Of a stretch of 59,918 nt of DNA, positions 22,643 to 34,614 are shown in pieces. The notes beneath the pieces are model-generated. The model was not told the origin of the DNA and made no database searches. It saw only the letters and a program-made list of their open reading frames with translations. Made by a program: the position numbers and the translations under genes. This DNA is from Amanita rubescens (lineage: Eukaryota > Basidiomycota > Agaricomycetes > Agaricales > Amanitaceae): NCBI GenBank assembly GCA_015039365.1, contig WION01000317.1:1-59918 (forward strand), read 5' to 3'. Every line of letters begins with the position of its first letter. Positions within the stretch are counted from its first letter, which is position 1.

Positions 22643-23188
22643 TTGGATAGTCGATTATCACTGGTATATTTAATTACTCTTGAGTCGGATCTGGAAGGGG
22701 AATATACCTAGGGCGCAATTGAATGTCGTTGAACTGGCCCGCGTTTGTATGGATCCTGGCTTGGGAAACTTTTGTGTCATAGAACTTTAACAGCAATCGG
22801 ATTCATACCGCATGGTCGTTTGTTGAAGTGTGTAGATGACGGTAAGCTTAAAGCCACAGGCATTCAAATTAGCACGTCACGTTGCTAAACGAGATTCAGC
22901 TCAATGTTGTGAGGCGTTACGTATGCTCCTAGTAAGGAGTGGCTAATTTTGTGCCAGTAAGAGGGTCCTACAAAGATCACGAAGTGAATCAGTGTATTAC
23001 TGCTCTCGGAAACCGACTCCTGTGCAGGATCTTCTGAAGGTGCAATCAGGATGATTGCCATCAATATTGTTGTCAAAGGGTTTATCATCGCCCGGTGTCT
23101 TCACACGTGCAGGTCCTAGACACGGAATCAGATATTGCAAACTATCCTCGTACATTAATCTGGAATAACAAGCGAAAATAGAATACTT
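22643..23188. other. Intergenic stretch between RNase and SF3A2 genes
   Basis: This 546-bp interval lies between two converging genes. The best reading frame is 67 codons on the minus strand (23088-22885), with a hydrophobic start MINPLTTILMAIILIAP. It could be a secreted-peptide exon, but there is no splice partner or motif to support it. Nothing else was seen. Confidence 0.4.
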
Positions 23189-24052
23189 TTAATAGTGCAA
23201 TCGAAACATGAACTGGAAGCTATACTGTTTTGTATCGGGGTCCCAATGAGACCAGTTCCAGTATCCCGCATCGTCCGTCTCATCCTCAATTTCACGAGCG
23301 GGTATTCGAAAAGCAATGGTTTCGTATGGCTCTGCCGCAACCTGTAAATCGTTAACGCCGCCCACGACATAGAATAACATCACGCACAATGAGATACTGA
23401 TAGGCCTTGTTTGGAGGCTCCCTCTTCTGCTCCCATGCACTCATAAATCGTCGGCGTGGGATCACATCAGGTTTAATTTGTGGTAGGTGCACTTGCACCA
23501 TCATCCCTTCCTTGCCCGTGTCCCTGTCACGAACTTTGGTAACTCGGTAGCCCGGTCGACCAATCTTAAGGAAGACTTTTCTTTGCACGCTGCTCTGAGG
23601 TGGAGCAACCATAAGTTGTGTCTCTTTCGCATCACGGGCAGCACGACGAGCAAGATTGGTTTGATGTTTTTTTCCTTGCGTATGGGCAAGATAGGAACCT
23701 TCGTTCGTGTGCAGAGTCAGACACAGACGACATTCGAGAGAGCCAAGATGATTTCGTAAGATGTAAGGATCCTGCCAGGACGAGTTAAGCTGGCAGAAAA
23801 ATACCTCAGTGAGGGTCAAAATACCTTCGCAAGGTCGATGGTTTCAAGCGCAAGTTTCCTTAACCGTTCACGTCTGTCAACATTCGTCTCCGACGCACCA
23901 GCAACCCCGCCGCCTCCGAATTTTGATCCTACGCGATTCTACGGCTGGAATTTGAGGAAAAGTGGGTTGAACAAAAGACGGGTACAGACCTGATAATCTG
24001 TTCATAACATTTAATTCTAATCCAATATACTTTTGAGGAAACACATACCCAT
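23189..24052 (-). CDS. SF3A2: Splicing factor 3a subunit 2 (SF3A2 / Prp11)
   Basis: SF3A2 is a U2 snRNP protein needed for branch-site recognition. The reading GSKFGGGGVAGASETNVDRR, then LRKLALETIDLAK, matches the family N-terminus. The C2H2 zinc finger of the matrin type follows: LGSLECRLCLTLHTNEGSYL, with His in AHTQGKKHQTNLARRA. The C-terminal part (GRPGYRVTKVRDRDTGKEGM, PRRRFMSAWEQKREPPNKAY, then AFRIPAREIEDET and YWNWSHWDPDTKQYSFQF) is the SF3A3/U2-binding region. The protein ends soon after, without the Pro-rich tail of animal SF3A2, as usual in fungi. The exact start is unsure: ATG at 24052 with a 4-base first exon and a 120-bp intron, or ATG at 24005 (MNRLS...). Both splice in phase to GSKFGG. 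It is divergent from Rrp5. Confidence 0.92.
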
Positions 24053-24254
24053 GGAAGATGTAGTTTTGCGGCACGCTCTGCGAGTTTGAACGAGGAAGTC
24101 AAGCTGTTTCAAGTGTTTGTCACCGAAGTCAACGACCAGTCACTAGTCACAGCTGACCTAAGCGACGCTCCTAAAATAGATGCAATCAAAATAGTGGAAA
24201 AACTGGCTTTCGATGATATAGTTTCCTCAAGTGTCCCGAAGCTCTGTTTCAGAC
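24053..24254. promoter_or_regulatory. Divergent promoter region, SF3A2 / Rrp5
   Basis: About 200 bp lie between the two start codons. It serves two RNA-processing genes. A non-coding frame runs through it on the plus strand but has no family match and is not needed by either gene. No TATA box is evident. Confidence 0.4.
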
Positions 24255-27200
24255 ATGGCTGGCCAAAAACGTGCTCTAGACGAACCGAAAAGCACACGTC
24301 ACTCAAAAAAACCAAAGACTGCAAACAACGGCAGAGCGAAACACCCAGAATCTGTGCAGCCTACATCTACTTTGCTCACGGAAGAATTTGACTTTCCTCG
24401 TGGAGGAGGAACCACTTTGACACCAGCCGAGGTGAAAGCAACACGAGCTGAAGGTATTAAAGAAGCGAATGAGGAGTTAATCAAAGTATGTCCTGGCTGT
24501 GGTCTTATTCCCGATGACTAAACTATGCAGGATGAGAGTAACAAGAAGACAACCAAGAAGCGCAAACGCGAGCCAGAAGTTTCAAAGACAAGTTCCACAG
24601 AGAAAAAAGAAAAAGCTCGTATAGAACACCTTAATTACAAGGTTTGGACATACTTTATCTAGACCGACAATCTCATCTCTCATTCCTCAAGAAAGAGGTT
24701 GACCATTGGCATGAAGCTGCTTGGACAGATCATCTCGATTCATCCCCTTGCGCTCCTAGTATCGTTGCCAAACCAGTTATACGCACATGTTCCCATCACC
24801 AATGTGTCGTCTCAGTATACAAACGCGCTAGAGCGCTTAGACGAAGAGCATGGGGATGACCAATCGGATGAGGAACAGTCGAATGGTGAAATTGGGAGCG
24901 ACAATGACGACGAATCATTGACAAATGTTCAATCCCCCGAACTCCCTGACATGTTCCGTGCAGGGCAGTTTGTCAGAGCCGTGGTAACGGCTGTTCATGC
25001 ACCAGGAGCATCGAATATACCGGGCTTAGAGAAGTCGAGAGACCAACTGGTGAAAGCAAGCAGAAGAGTTGAGTTGAGCCTTTCACCTGAAAAGGTGAAC
25101 GCTGGGGTATCAATGTCAGACCTTAGAACTGGTTTTGCGCGTGAACATTTCTTCACATGCATAGGCTCTATTCTTACTCTATTTTTTGACAGACGTTAAC
25201 AGCAGCTGTTAGAAGTGTCGAAGACCATGGATACATATTGGACCTTGGTATTCCTGATGCATCGGGATTCTTGTCGTTCGAAGATGCGAAGAAGGGACCT
25301 TTCAAGTGTAAACTACGTGAAGGGTGGCTGCTTGACGCAACTGTGACGAAATTATCGAAGAACAAACGAAATTGCGATGTTTCAATAGATCATCCACTTT
25401 TCGCCTCTTCGCATGTCGGTATTTCATTTCCATTTATCTACTAATATGTTGACGCATGAGTCTAGCTATCGGAAGCAACCCATGCTAATTCTCTCATCCC
25501 GGGACAGCTAGTTCAATGCCTTATCATCGCCAACAGTCGCTTAGGACTCAACTTACAAGTGCTAGGACTCTTTGATGGAACCGTTGATGAGTTTCACGTC
25601 CATAAGGCTGCTTCTGAGAAGATATACAAGGTTGGCAAAAAAGTCAAGGCAAGGGTGCTGTACAATTATGATTCTTCCCCTCCAAAATTTGCACTGGCTT
25701 TGACGGACCATCTCCTTCATCTCCAACCGCGCGTGCTGAGGGATCCCACGAACCAAAAAACAAAAGATATGGCAGAAGCGTACCCTATTGGTACTATTCT
25801 CGAGTCAGTCAAAGTAGCCAGGGTGGAACCTGATCGAGGCATTATAGTTGATGTGGAATCTGGCTTGCAGGGGTTCATTCATGTTCGTGTCGCAGCGCTT
25901 TCAATGTATTTAACTGACATTGATATGCAGATATCCCATTTATCTGATGATCACGTACCGTCTTTGAATGTGTCTGGGCCGTGGAAACCTGGATCCTTGC
26001 ATAGAGCTAGGGTGATAGGTTATTTTGCGCTTGATGGCTTATTACAGCTGTCTTTGAAGTCCTCCGTATTAAATCAAGCCTTCATGCAGGTCAGCGATGT
26101 CGAGGTTGGGGAAGTGGTCAAAGGCACTATCAAGAAGATCACTGATTCTAGCCTGTTTGTGACAATTTCCGGCGGCATTGATTGTGTTGTCTGGCCAAAC
26201 CATTATGCGGACATCGCACTAAAGCATCCAGCGAGACGTTTTAAGCCAGGGGCGGCCATTAAATGCAGAGTATGCGTTGTCGCTATTCCGTTTTGTGATT
26301 TTTTTTTTCAAACATGTTCTAGGTATTAGTCGTGGATACAGAGCGGAAGCGCATATCATTAACTGCCAAAAAAACTCTTGTCCAGTCCACTTTACCTATC
26401 TTGTCCAAAATGAGCGATGTCAAGATAGGCATTGTGACACATGCTGTAGTATTCAAGGTCTCGCCTGTGTTAATGGTCGAATTCTACAATAATCTGAAGG
26501 CAATAGTGCCAGCTAGAGAGATGGGGTATGAATGGTCACTTCTTTAACTATCAGCTAATTTTCAAGTCCGTAGTGAAACCTCGATAAGCAATCCTTCGGA
26601 AGTATTTCCAATAGGAAAGATTGTCAATGTCCGAATCATTGGGGTTGAAGCCGAGCAATCGCGTATTGTTGCCAGCATTCGACAAGCAGCACCTAACTTT
26701 TCGTCGCCGGTAGTGGACATCACCGGCATAGACGTAGGTGACACAGTCCAGGGGGAAATAGCAGAAATACACAAGGAAAATATCATCTTGAAGTTACAAC
26801 CAACTCAAGCTCGCGCGCTTCTCTCGTCTAAAAATCTTGCGAATCACCGCAATGTATCTTTGGCACAATTGCACGTTAGGTTGAAGGTCGGGGAGAAACT
26901 CGACGGATTGATTGTCGTTGCAAGAAATCCGGATAAGAACTTGGTTATTGTGGCCAATAAACCCCAGGCGAAGTCCGCATTGCCTTCCAAAAGTTCTCTG
27001 ACAGTGGAGTCGGCAATGTTAGGACAAACTGTCATGGGACGTGTAACGCACCATAGTCCGCGGGGCACACTTCTCAAGATAAACTCCCATTTAGGCGGAC
27101 TACTGCATCCTACAGACACGTCTGACGACTACGATACCGGAAACGCTTTCCCTCCTTTGGACTCTATCATCAAAGCTACAGTCATTCAAATACACGCAGA

Positions 27201-29404
27201 CAAAAAACAACTTGTTCTGTCCACGCGTAGCTCCAGAATGCAACCAGATAAAAATTCAAATATCCTCGATCGTGAGATTAAAGGTGTAGAGGACCTCCAG
27301 GTCGGAGATGTGGTCCGTGGATTTATCAAGAGCGTCACAGAACATGGCTTGTTTGTGACCATAGCCCGCGGTGTCGATGCTCGAGTTCAAATTAAGGAAC
27401 TCTTCAACGAGGTAAGTTATTTTATCGGAGTTCTCAACATCAGCTAATTAAGCTCGTTCGAAGTATGTCAAAGACTGGAAGCCTCGATTCCAAGTTAATC
27501 AGCTCGTGAAAGGTCGAATACTGAGGTATGTTATCAATGATATGAAGAATCAAGCATTTATTTACTCGGTCTATCAGCGTGGATACCGAAAACAAAAAAG
27601 TGGAGATGACTTTCAGATCTGAAGACTTCATAAAGCGCTTTTCTAAAGATGCCATCACCAGTGTAAGCCCTGGCCAAAAAGTAGATGGTATTGTCAAGAG
27701 GGTCGAGAATTACGGGCTCTTCATACAAATTGATGGGTCAAAGCTGCAAGGATTGTGCCACAAATCCGAGGTATGCAGATTCTCTCCAGATAATAGCCAC
27801 GCTAACTTGAGCCGCTCAGCTTTCCGACAATAAGGATGCAGATGTAGCGGCAGCACTGCAGGGTTTCCGAGAAGGAGATCGCGTGAAAGCGCTTGTACTA
27901 AAGGTTGAGCAGCGTCGAATATCATTGAGCATCAAGCCTTCACACTTCGACGAGGCCGATCTCAACGATGAGGGTGGTAATACGTCTAATGATGAGCAGG
28001 GGACCGATCAACTTGGAGTAGTAGGAGGTGATGATGTTGACAGCGATGCCGCATCGGAGCCTGACGAAGACGACGATAAAGATTCAGACGCTGTGGACGA
28101 AGACCATTCGGACAGTGATGATGACGCAGTTGACATCAACATGGGCAATGTGCAGCAGTTACTCGGGACGGTCCCGGCCCAACAAGACGGCAAAGCACCT
28201 GGCTCTTCCACTGTTCCAATGAAGATTGCAGGGTTCCAGTGGTTTGGTGATTCACAGGATGCAGAGGACGACGCTGACTCAGAGTCCTCCGATGAAAGCG
28301 ACAAAGATGAACAGCCGAGCAAGAAGAAACGCAAGAAGCGCAAAGAAATCGAATACGACCTGACGGCCGACATGCATTCGAAGGCGCCGGAATCCAATGC
28401 AGATTTTGAGCGTTTGCTACTCGGGTCGCCCAACTCTTCTTATCTTTGGATTCAATATATGTCTTTCCAGTTGCAGTTATCCGAAGTAGACAAGGCACGA
28501 GAGATTGCTCGCCGTGCCGTGGAGACCATCAACTTCCGCGAAGAGCAAGAACGACTAAATGTTTGGATTGCTTTACTAAACTTGGAGAACGTGTATGGAA
28601 CAGATGAGAGTCTAGACGAGACGTTCAAAGAGGCTGCCCGAGCAAACGATTCCAAAACAGTACATCTCCGTCTTGCGTCTATTTTCGAGGAGTCTCGAAA
28701 ACTTGAAGTACGTCATTCCGTTTACCGTTGACGCAAGAAACCTATAACATCTTAAAGAAAGCGGAAGAGCACTACAAGAAAACGTGCAAAAAGTTTGGTC
28801 AAAGCTCCAAAGCGTGGACGTCATTTGGCAAGTTCTATCTCCTGAAAGGAGACTTGGAGGAAGCGAGAAAGCTACTCCCCAGGAGCCTCCAGAGCCTGGA
28901 AAAACGAAAACGTGAGCTTTTTGTCTCTTTCGTTGCGGTCGTGATACCAAAAACATATTTCGCATCACAGATCTAAAAACTATATCCAAGTTTGCACAAC
29001 TCGAATACAAACATGGAGATCCCGAAAGAGGTAAAACTATCTTTGAGGGCATTGTTGACTCGCACCCGAAGCGCTGGGATCTATGGTCGATTTACATGGA
29101 CATGGAAGCTGGACAAGGAAACATCCAGAGTCTCAGGCAAGCAAAGTTTGCCGCCCCTCATTGAAGTTACTGATCTGTGCTGTAGAAACCTCTTTGATAG
29201 AGTACTCGCATTGAAGATGACAAGCCACAAAGCAAAGTAAGACATTTATCTTTTATGGTATGATATATATATGATGGGATATGCAGGTCTTTCTTCAAGA
29301 AGTGGTTAGAGGTAGAGCATAAGCTAGGGGACGAAGGAGGCGCAACGATAGTGAAGCAAAAGGCAGTTGAATGGACGCAAAGAGCAAGCAAATTATCATC
29401 ATAG
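24255..29404 (+). CDS. RRP5: rRNA biogenesis protein Rrp5 (S1 repeats plus HAT/TPR repeats)
   Basis: Rrp5 is a nucleolar protein of about 1480 residues required for pre-rRNA cleavage in both 18S and 5.8S pathways. The start MAGQKRALDEPKSTRHSKKP is basic and nuclear-type. Many S1 RNA-binding domains follow (VGKKVKARVLYNYDSSPPKF, VGEVVKGTIKKITDSSLFVT, VGDVVRGFIKSVTEHGLFVT, PGQKVDGIVKRVENYGLFIQ). An acidic linker (28010-28130) comes next, then KKKRKKRKEIEYDLTADM. The end is made of HAT helical repeats (FERLLLGSPNSSYLWIQYMS, KAWTSFGKFYLLKGDLEEAR, HPKRWDLWSIYMDMEAGQGN), finishing KAVEWTQRASKLSS. About fifteen short introns join in phase. One of them, 29137-29185, begins GC instead of GT (AG/GCAAGC...TGTAG). 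The gene is complete in the window. Confidence 0.93.
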
Positions 29405-29574
29405 CAACCCAACATTTACGCTAAAGCAGTCGTATGCTGCTCGTAAAGTCAATATATATGTAGGCAACGAAAGACAGCGCGACGAAAGTCATTATGGTGC
29501 TACTCAGCTGTAAGACTAGGGTATAAGCAAAATACACATAGATGAGCGGAAAGGGAAAATAAAGAGGCGAGTCA

Positions 29575-32500
29575 TTATGATCGTGGTGAACGTGCTCTAT
29601 CCACCACGGAATCGGGTTCGAAATCGCTCAGTGGACGTCGGTTGCTCATCGAACTAGCAAGTTGGCGTTGCCAGTCTTCAAGCTCGTTTGAAAGGTTTTC
29701 AAATGCCAAGGCATTTTCTGAACTTGACGTACTTGGCGGACGGCCGGACACGTCAGACAATGGTCGCTGGCCAAACGAGGGGTTCCCAACATCAAGCAAG
29801 AGGCCAATCTTATGCGTGAGTTGGTCATTCTCTCGCCTAAGAGTAGCATTCTCGATGCTCAGCTTCTCCAGCAGTGTTTCGTCTTGACCACCTCTCGTGA
29901 TGTCTAGTGAAGACTGGAGACGTTCGATTTCCCGACGCAAATCTTCTGCTTGAGTTGACCTATTGTCTGCCTCTTTCCGCGCCTCCACCAGCGCGTCACG
30001 CAGAAGCTCCAGTTCCTTTTGTAGGGTGCTCAGACGCAACCGTAAGTCCTGGTTCTCATCATGGAGTTGCCTCGCCTGTCTTTGAACTTCCAAGTACTGA
30101 GGTACTTCTTCCGAGGGAGTAACACGTCCATTGACCCCTCTCGAACTCTTGCCCCGAGCCGCGTCTAGCTCGGCCTGAATTTGAGAGTTTAGATTTTTCT
30201 GTTTGGTGAGCTCATCCTTCATCCTGCGCATCATTCGCTCCGTACCCCTTGCAAAATGTCAGAAATCGAAACGTAACACTTTAAGCTACTTGGTAACTCA
30301 CTTGACGTAATGCACAGCTAGTTGATAATCCTCCTCCAGTTGATGAAGTCGGGCTTTGTAAGCCCGTTCCGACTCGTCCAACTTTTGCTCCAGTTCGGAG
30401 ACACGTCCCTCTGCATCGCCACCCCGAACCAAGTCAAGCTGACCTGACAATTGATTAACTTGAGCTTCGACATCCCGTTTTCGACGCAAAGTTTGAGCAA
30501 GCTCGCGCTGAGCGTCTTCGTGCATTCGAATGCGCTCAGCCAGTTTTGACTCCAGCTCAGAAAGGGCCTCGGGAGAAACTGCACCGTTTGAAGTAGCCCG
30601 TGAAACTGATCTCATGTCATCATCCTCTACGGTGATCCCATTTTCGGCAAGATGACTCCGCATGACAGCCAGCTTCATCACTGCGTCAGTTGCTTCCTTT
30701 GACTTGGTGACCAAAGTCAACTCCTTGTCGGACAGTTCCTTGCGAATAGCAGCTACATCGGCAAGTGCACCAGAAAGCTGCCCACGCAACCCCACGATTT
30801 GAAATCTTAGCATAGACTGCTCCGATTCTTGCTGATGTAGTCGATGTTGTTCCTCGGCAAGCTGACTCTGAGATTCGTCAACGCGCTGTGCGGCTTCCCG
30901 CAAGAGAGACCGCAGGGATCGTGCCTCGACTTCCAATGCCTGGATTTTCTCTGAATGCCCGCGAACCATACGGTCCTCGTCGGCTTTTAACTCGTGATGT
31001 GAGTCTAGGATCTGGCCCAGACTTCCTGTTGTGACAGCGCGCAGAGCATCAGCCTCCTGTCGAGATTGCGCCCACGAACTTTCCACATCCAAGAGACGTG
31101 CTTGGGCTGCCTCTGCATCTGCAGTGCGAGTTGTAACCTCACCACGGAGCTCGGCCACCTCAGTTTCGAGACGACGGATATCCTCCACAGCCCGTTGGTA
31201 TTTTGCGTCGACTTCGTCCGTGCGCGAGGACGCAGCCTCGAGAGCCTGTCGCGTCTGGTCAAGGGCACGGATATGTTGCTCCTGCGATGTCAACAGCTCG
31301 GCTAATTGCGCGCGAAGATGTGACCCATCAGCTTCTCTTTGTTCGAGAAGCGAGGTCTGGGATAAGAATTCTTGAGTTTGACTACGGAAACGTGTATCGA
31401 GCTTATTGTGCTGTTCCTGTAACTCATTCAAGCGTTGCAGTGCACGGTTGTGCGTCTCGTCGGAGACTTCCGCACGTTTCACAGCATCGTTTGCGCGCAA
31501 TTCAGCATTTTCATGCAGCCTTGTTCTCAGGGTCAATGCCTCGTCCAAATCAATCGTCTTTCGGTCCTGAGCGCGTCGCTCGCTCATCAAATTTGAAAGG
31601 TGCCGTTCCAGTTCAGCAATTCTCTCCCGATCGAGCTTTTGTGCGTCTGCGACATTATTCGCTTCCAGAGCCACAAGCTTTGAACGGTAGTACGCGGTTT
31701 CGTGGGCCGCGCTGTTTTTGACACGCTCCGCATCTGCGACGCGATCGGACACCTGTTTGGCTTGCTCGACCATGACTGACTACAGATAACAGTTAGACAA
31801 GCAGGCAGAGAATCCAAAAAAGTCATCTTACCTGTATCTGGGCTTTGAACGATTTGAATCTGAGGATGATATCGGCATCCCTGTTGCTAGTCACGTCCTC
31901 GGTGTCAGTAACATCGGTCCCTTCCTTTTCAGCATATAAATAGCCCATCTTGACTGCTTTACCCAATGCTTCTTTCATCCACGCTACCTGTTTTTTTGCC
32001 GATTCTAACTCTGCATCCTTCGACTTGATCTCCTTCAACAGATCAGCTGCTACGTTACTGACCGAACCATTCCCAGTTCTGGATGGAGGTCGGACGTAGC
32101 CGTTCATGGTCGGTGATCCGGAGTGGGAATTATAAAAGCTGTCTGGGGTGTGCTTGGCTCGATCAACAACAGGGGATGTGCGGCCGGCAAGGTTAACGTT
32201 GGTCATGGAAACGCTCATCATGTTAGGTTGCGTTTGATCCGCGCCATTGGTCGGTGATACAGCGCGGCTCGAAACACCATTTTGGGAGGGACTCTTTGCC
32301 CGTGCTTGGACCTGATCTGGTGAGATGGTTCTTTCGCGCGGGAGCGATTCAAGTGTGCCAGCTTCGAATGTTTCGTCCGATTCCTCATCGTCCCTCCGCG
32401 GACGGACGGGTGCCTTGCCCTTACCGTTCACAAGTGTTGTGTCAGTCCCACTCGCGTTCTTCGGTCTGCCACCTGCGGGGGACATTGCGCGACGGGAACC

Positions 32501-34170
32501 CTCGGCTTCCGGTGACATGGGTCGGCCGTTGACTGGAGTTGTAGAGACAGACCCAACGGGTGGTGGTTGGGAAGCGGATAACGACGTCTTGCGAATGGTA
32601 TTTTGAACGGCAGAAGGTTGTTTGTTGGAGTCGGGGTATTTGATGTGCTCTGTTGACTATCAGTTCCCGCGATGCACTACACATTAAGAAGTAACGGACT
32701 GGTATCCAGGACGTGAATTGTATTCGCATCTTCTCCCTTTGGCGAAAATGACTCTCCTCCAAGAACATAAACCTTTGTGCCGGCAGATCCCATGGCATGG
32801 CCAGAGCGCCCAGAGGGTGCAGGACCCATGTTTTGAAACATGTACCACCGCTGATCTAAAATACATGAGTCGAGTGTTGGGATATAGAGACTGATGACAA
32901 ACTGGAGATTTTGAATGCTGCTAGATCGTTCAAGTCTTTTCCATCCACACCCCGCCCACCAAAGATGTAGATGACGTCATCGACTACTGCTGCTGCATGG
33001 CCTTCTCTAGCCAAAGGAATAAAACCGATGCACTGCAGCTCAGTCCATGTTCGGGTTACGATGTCGTAGGACCATGTATCATTGTAGTGATATTGGCCGT
33101 CCGTACCTCCGAAACTGACGGGAATGAATTAAAGAGCCGGTGTGAAGAAATGCGCATGGACTCACATGATGATATGGTTGTCATATGCAACACAGATGTG
33201 ACCCGTCCGTTGAGCAGGTCGTTCGGGTGTCAAGGGCTCTTGAGGTTCCCATGCAGCTCTAGACCTTACTAATATGGGTTTAATAAGGACCAAACTTGAT
33301 GAGAAAAGCACGTACATGAGTTAAGATCAAAGACCCAGAGATCATTGAAGAAAACACCGTCCGCTTGACCGCCAAAGACGAAAAATTTGGAGCCAGCCAT
33401 GGCCACGGCATGGCCATAACGACCAAGAGGAGCAGGACCGTGAACGGTAACGCGAGTCCATTCCTTGGAAACTAAGCGCTGGCGGTTAGCCGGGCCGGTG
33501 AAGAAACGGACAAACATACCGAGATTGAGGAGGTAGAGGCCGTCGTCCTCTTTATCGGTTAAGCGGGCTTTGGAGTCTGCCTTGGTATCACCCCCCCATA
33601 CGATGAGGACATTGGAGACGAGGGCGCTGGCATGACCAACACGAGGGCTTGGGATTTCGCCGGCTGTTTGGAGAAGGGTGGCAGAGTTGTCGCGGGAAGA
33701 AAAAAGATAGAGATCGTTTCGGGGAGAGTCGCGGACGAGGCCACCAAAGATGTAGAGGTCGCCATTTGTGGTAGATAATGAGGGAAGGGAATGACCATAG
33801 CGAGGGAATGGAGAAGGAGAGGGGGATGAGGGAGGGGCGACGCCGGGCTTTGGGAGGATGATGGGAGGAAGGAAGGAAATGCGTTTGACGGACCAGGGAT
33901 AAGCAGGAGCAGGTCGTTGGGGTTGGGGTTGGGGTTGGGGCTGAGGCTGAGGTTGAGGCTGGGGTTGGGGTTGAGAAGGCTGAGGGGGAGGTTGCTGTGG
34001 TGGCTGTGGAGTTTGCTGAGGTTGAGGTGGAGAACGCTGCTGACGTTGGCTGGAGAAAAAGGTGAGGCGGAGGAAGAGAGGCATTTCAGCACGGACCTGT
34101 CCTGAAGCTGCGCAAGGGTTTGAGACGCAGCAGGCTGAGGAGGATTATTCCTCCGCCTAAAGAAGGACAT
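29575..34170 (-). CDS. Kelch-repeat, coiled-coil cell-end polarity protein (Tea1/Kel1-like)
   Basis: Exon 1 (MSFFRRRNNPPQPAASQT) splices at a GTCCGT donor into a Gln/Pro tract (33880-34030). Kelch repeats then form a beta-propeller: RYGHSLPSLSTTNGDLYIFG, PSPRVGHASALVSNVLIVWG, GRYGHAVAMAGSKFFVFGGQ, and SGRSGHAMGSAGTKVYVLGG near 32770-32840. A disordered Ser/Pro linker follows (about 32100-32550). More than 600 residues of heptad-type coiled coil end the protein (VEQAKQVSDRVADAERV..., DESQSQLAEEQHRLHQQ...). Kelch head plus long coiled-coil tail is the architecture of fission-yeast Tea1 and budding-yeast Kel1. These mark cell tips at microtubule ends and guide formin-driven growth, fitting a hyphal-tip role. 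The length is about 1400 residues. The Gln/Pro tract comes from a GGGGTT/GGGCTGA-like tandem repeat that may vary in copy number. Confidence 0.85.
33900..33980. repeat. Coding minisatellite encoding Pro-Gln repeats
   Basis: On the plus strand a 6-base unit (GGGGTT or GAGGCT/GAGGTT variants) repeats more than ten times between about 33917 and 33975. On the coding strand it gives alternating Pro and Gln in the N-terminal part of the kelch protein. Unit length is a multiple of three, so copy changes would not break the frame. Confidence 0.8.
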
Positions 34171-34614
34171 GCGAACGAACGGTATGGCTGCAGACAGCTA
34201 AGTTACAACTTTGCAAATGTTTGCCGACGCTCTACTCTACTCTACTCGTTCCACGTTATCACCTCCGTCTCCCCACCTCCGTGTTCTCTTCCCCGGTGTG
34301 CTGCAACTCGCTCTGCTGTAGGGATACAATCTATAACATTCGCATATGTATATCGCTGTCCTGTTTCATGTCAATTCTTTGTCCGTAGCACTTTGCCAGA
34401 ACTCAACTCCATTGGACTCGTCACTTTTCCCAGCCGCTCTGCTGCTTCCACTTCCTCAGCGCGTCGTCTCCACTGTCACGAAGTCAGTCTTCCGTCCTAC
34501 GCTATACCCTCGATTCACTCACCATCCTGTACCGCTCGCTGAGAAGGTAGAATAGACGGTAAGCGTTGGTGGCGGCATTGTTAAACGACCGTTACTAACA
34601 CTTCCGTCACGGCC
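34171..34614. promoter_or_regulatory. Divergent promoter region, kelch protein / lipase
   Basis: This is a 444-bp gap between the two start codons, the largest undisturbed intergenic space among the housekeeping genes here. It contains a CTCTA pentamer repeat (CTCTACTCTACTCTACTCG, about 34230-34248) and pyrimidine-rich stretches typical of fungal promoters. No gene of its own was seen. Confidence 0.45.

Noticed and set aside
24086..24391. Plus-strand frame starting MNEEVKLFQVFVTEV between SF3A2 and Rrp5
   Set aside because: It overlaps the true Rrp5 start in another frame and has no motif; Rrp5 clearly begins at MAGQKRAL (24255).
29646..31721. Several plus-strand frames (such as 31031-31375 and 31203-31721) opposite the kelch gene
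   Set aside because: They are shadows of the highly biased coiled-coil coding sequence on the minus strand and show no splice or family support.
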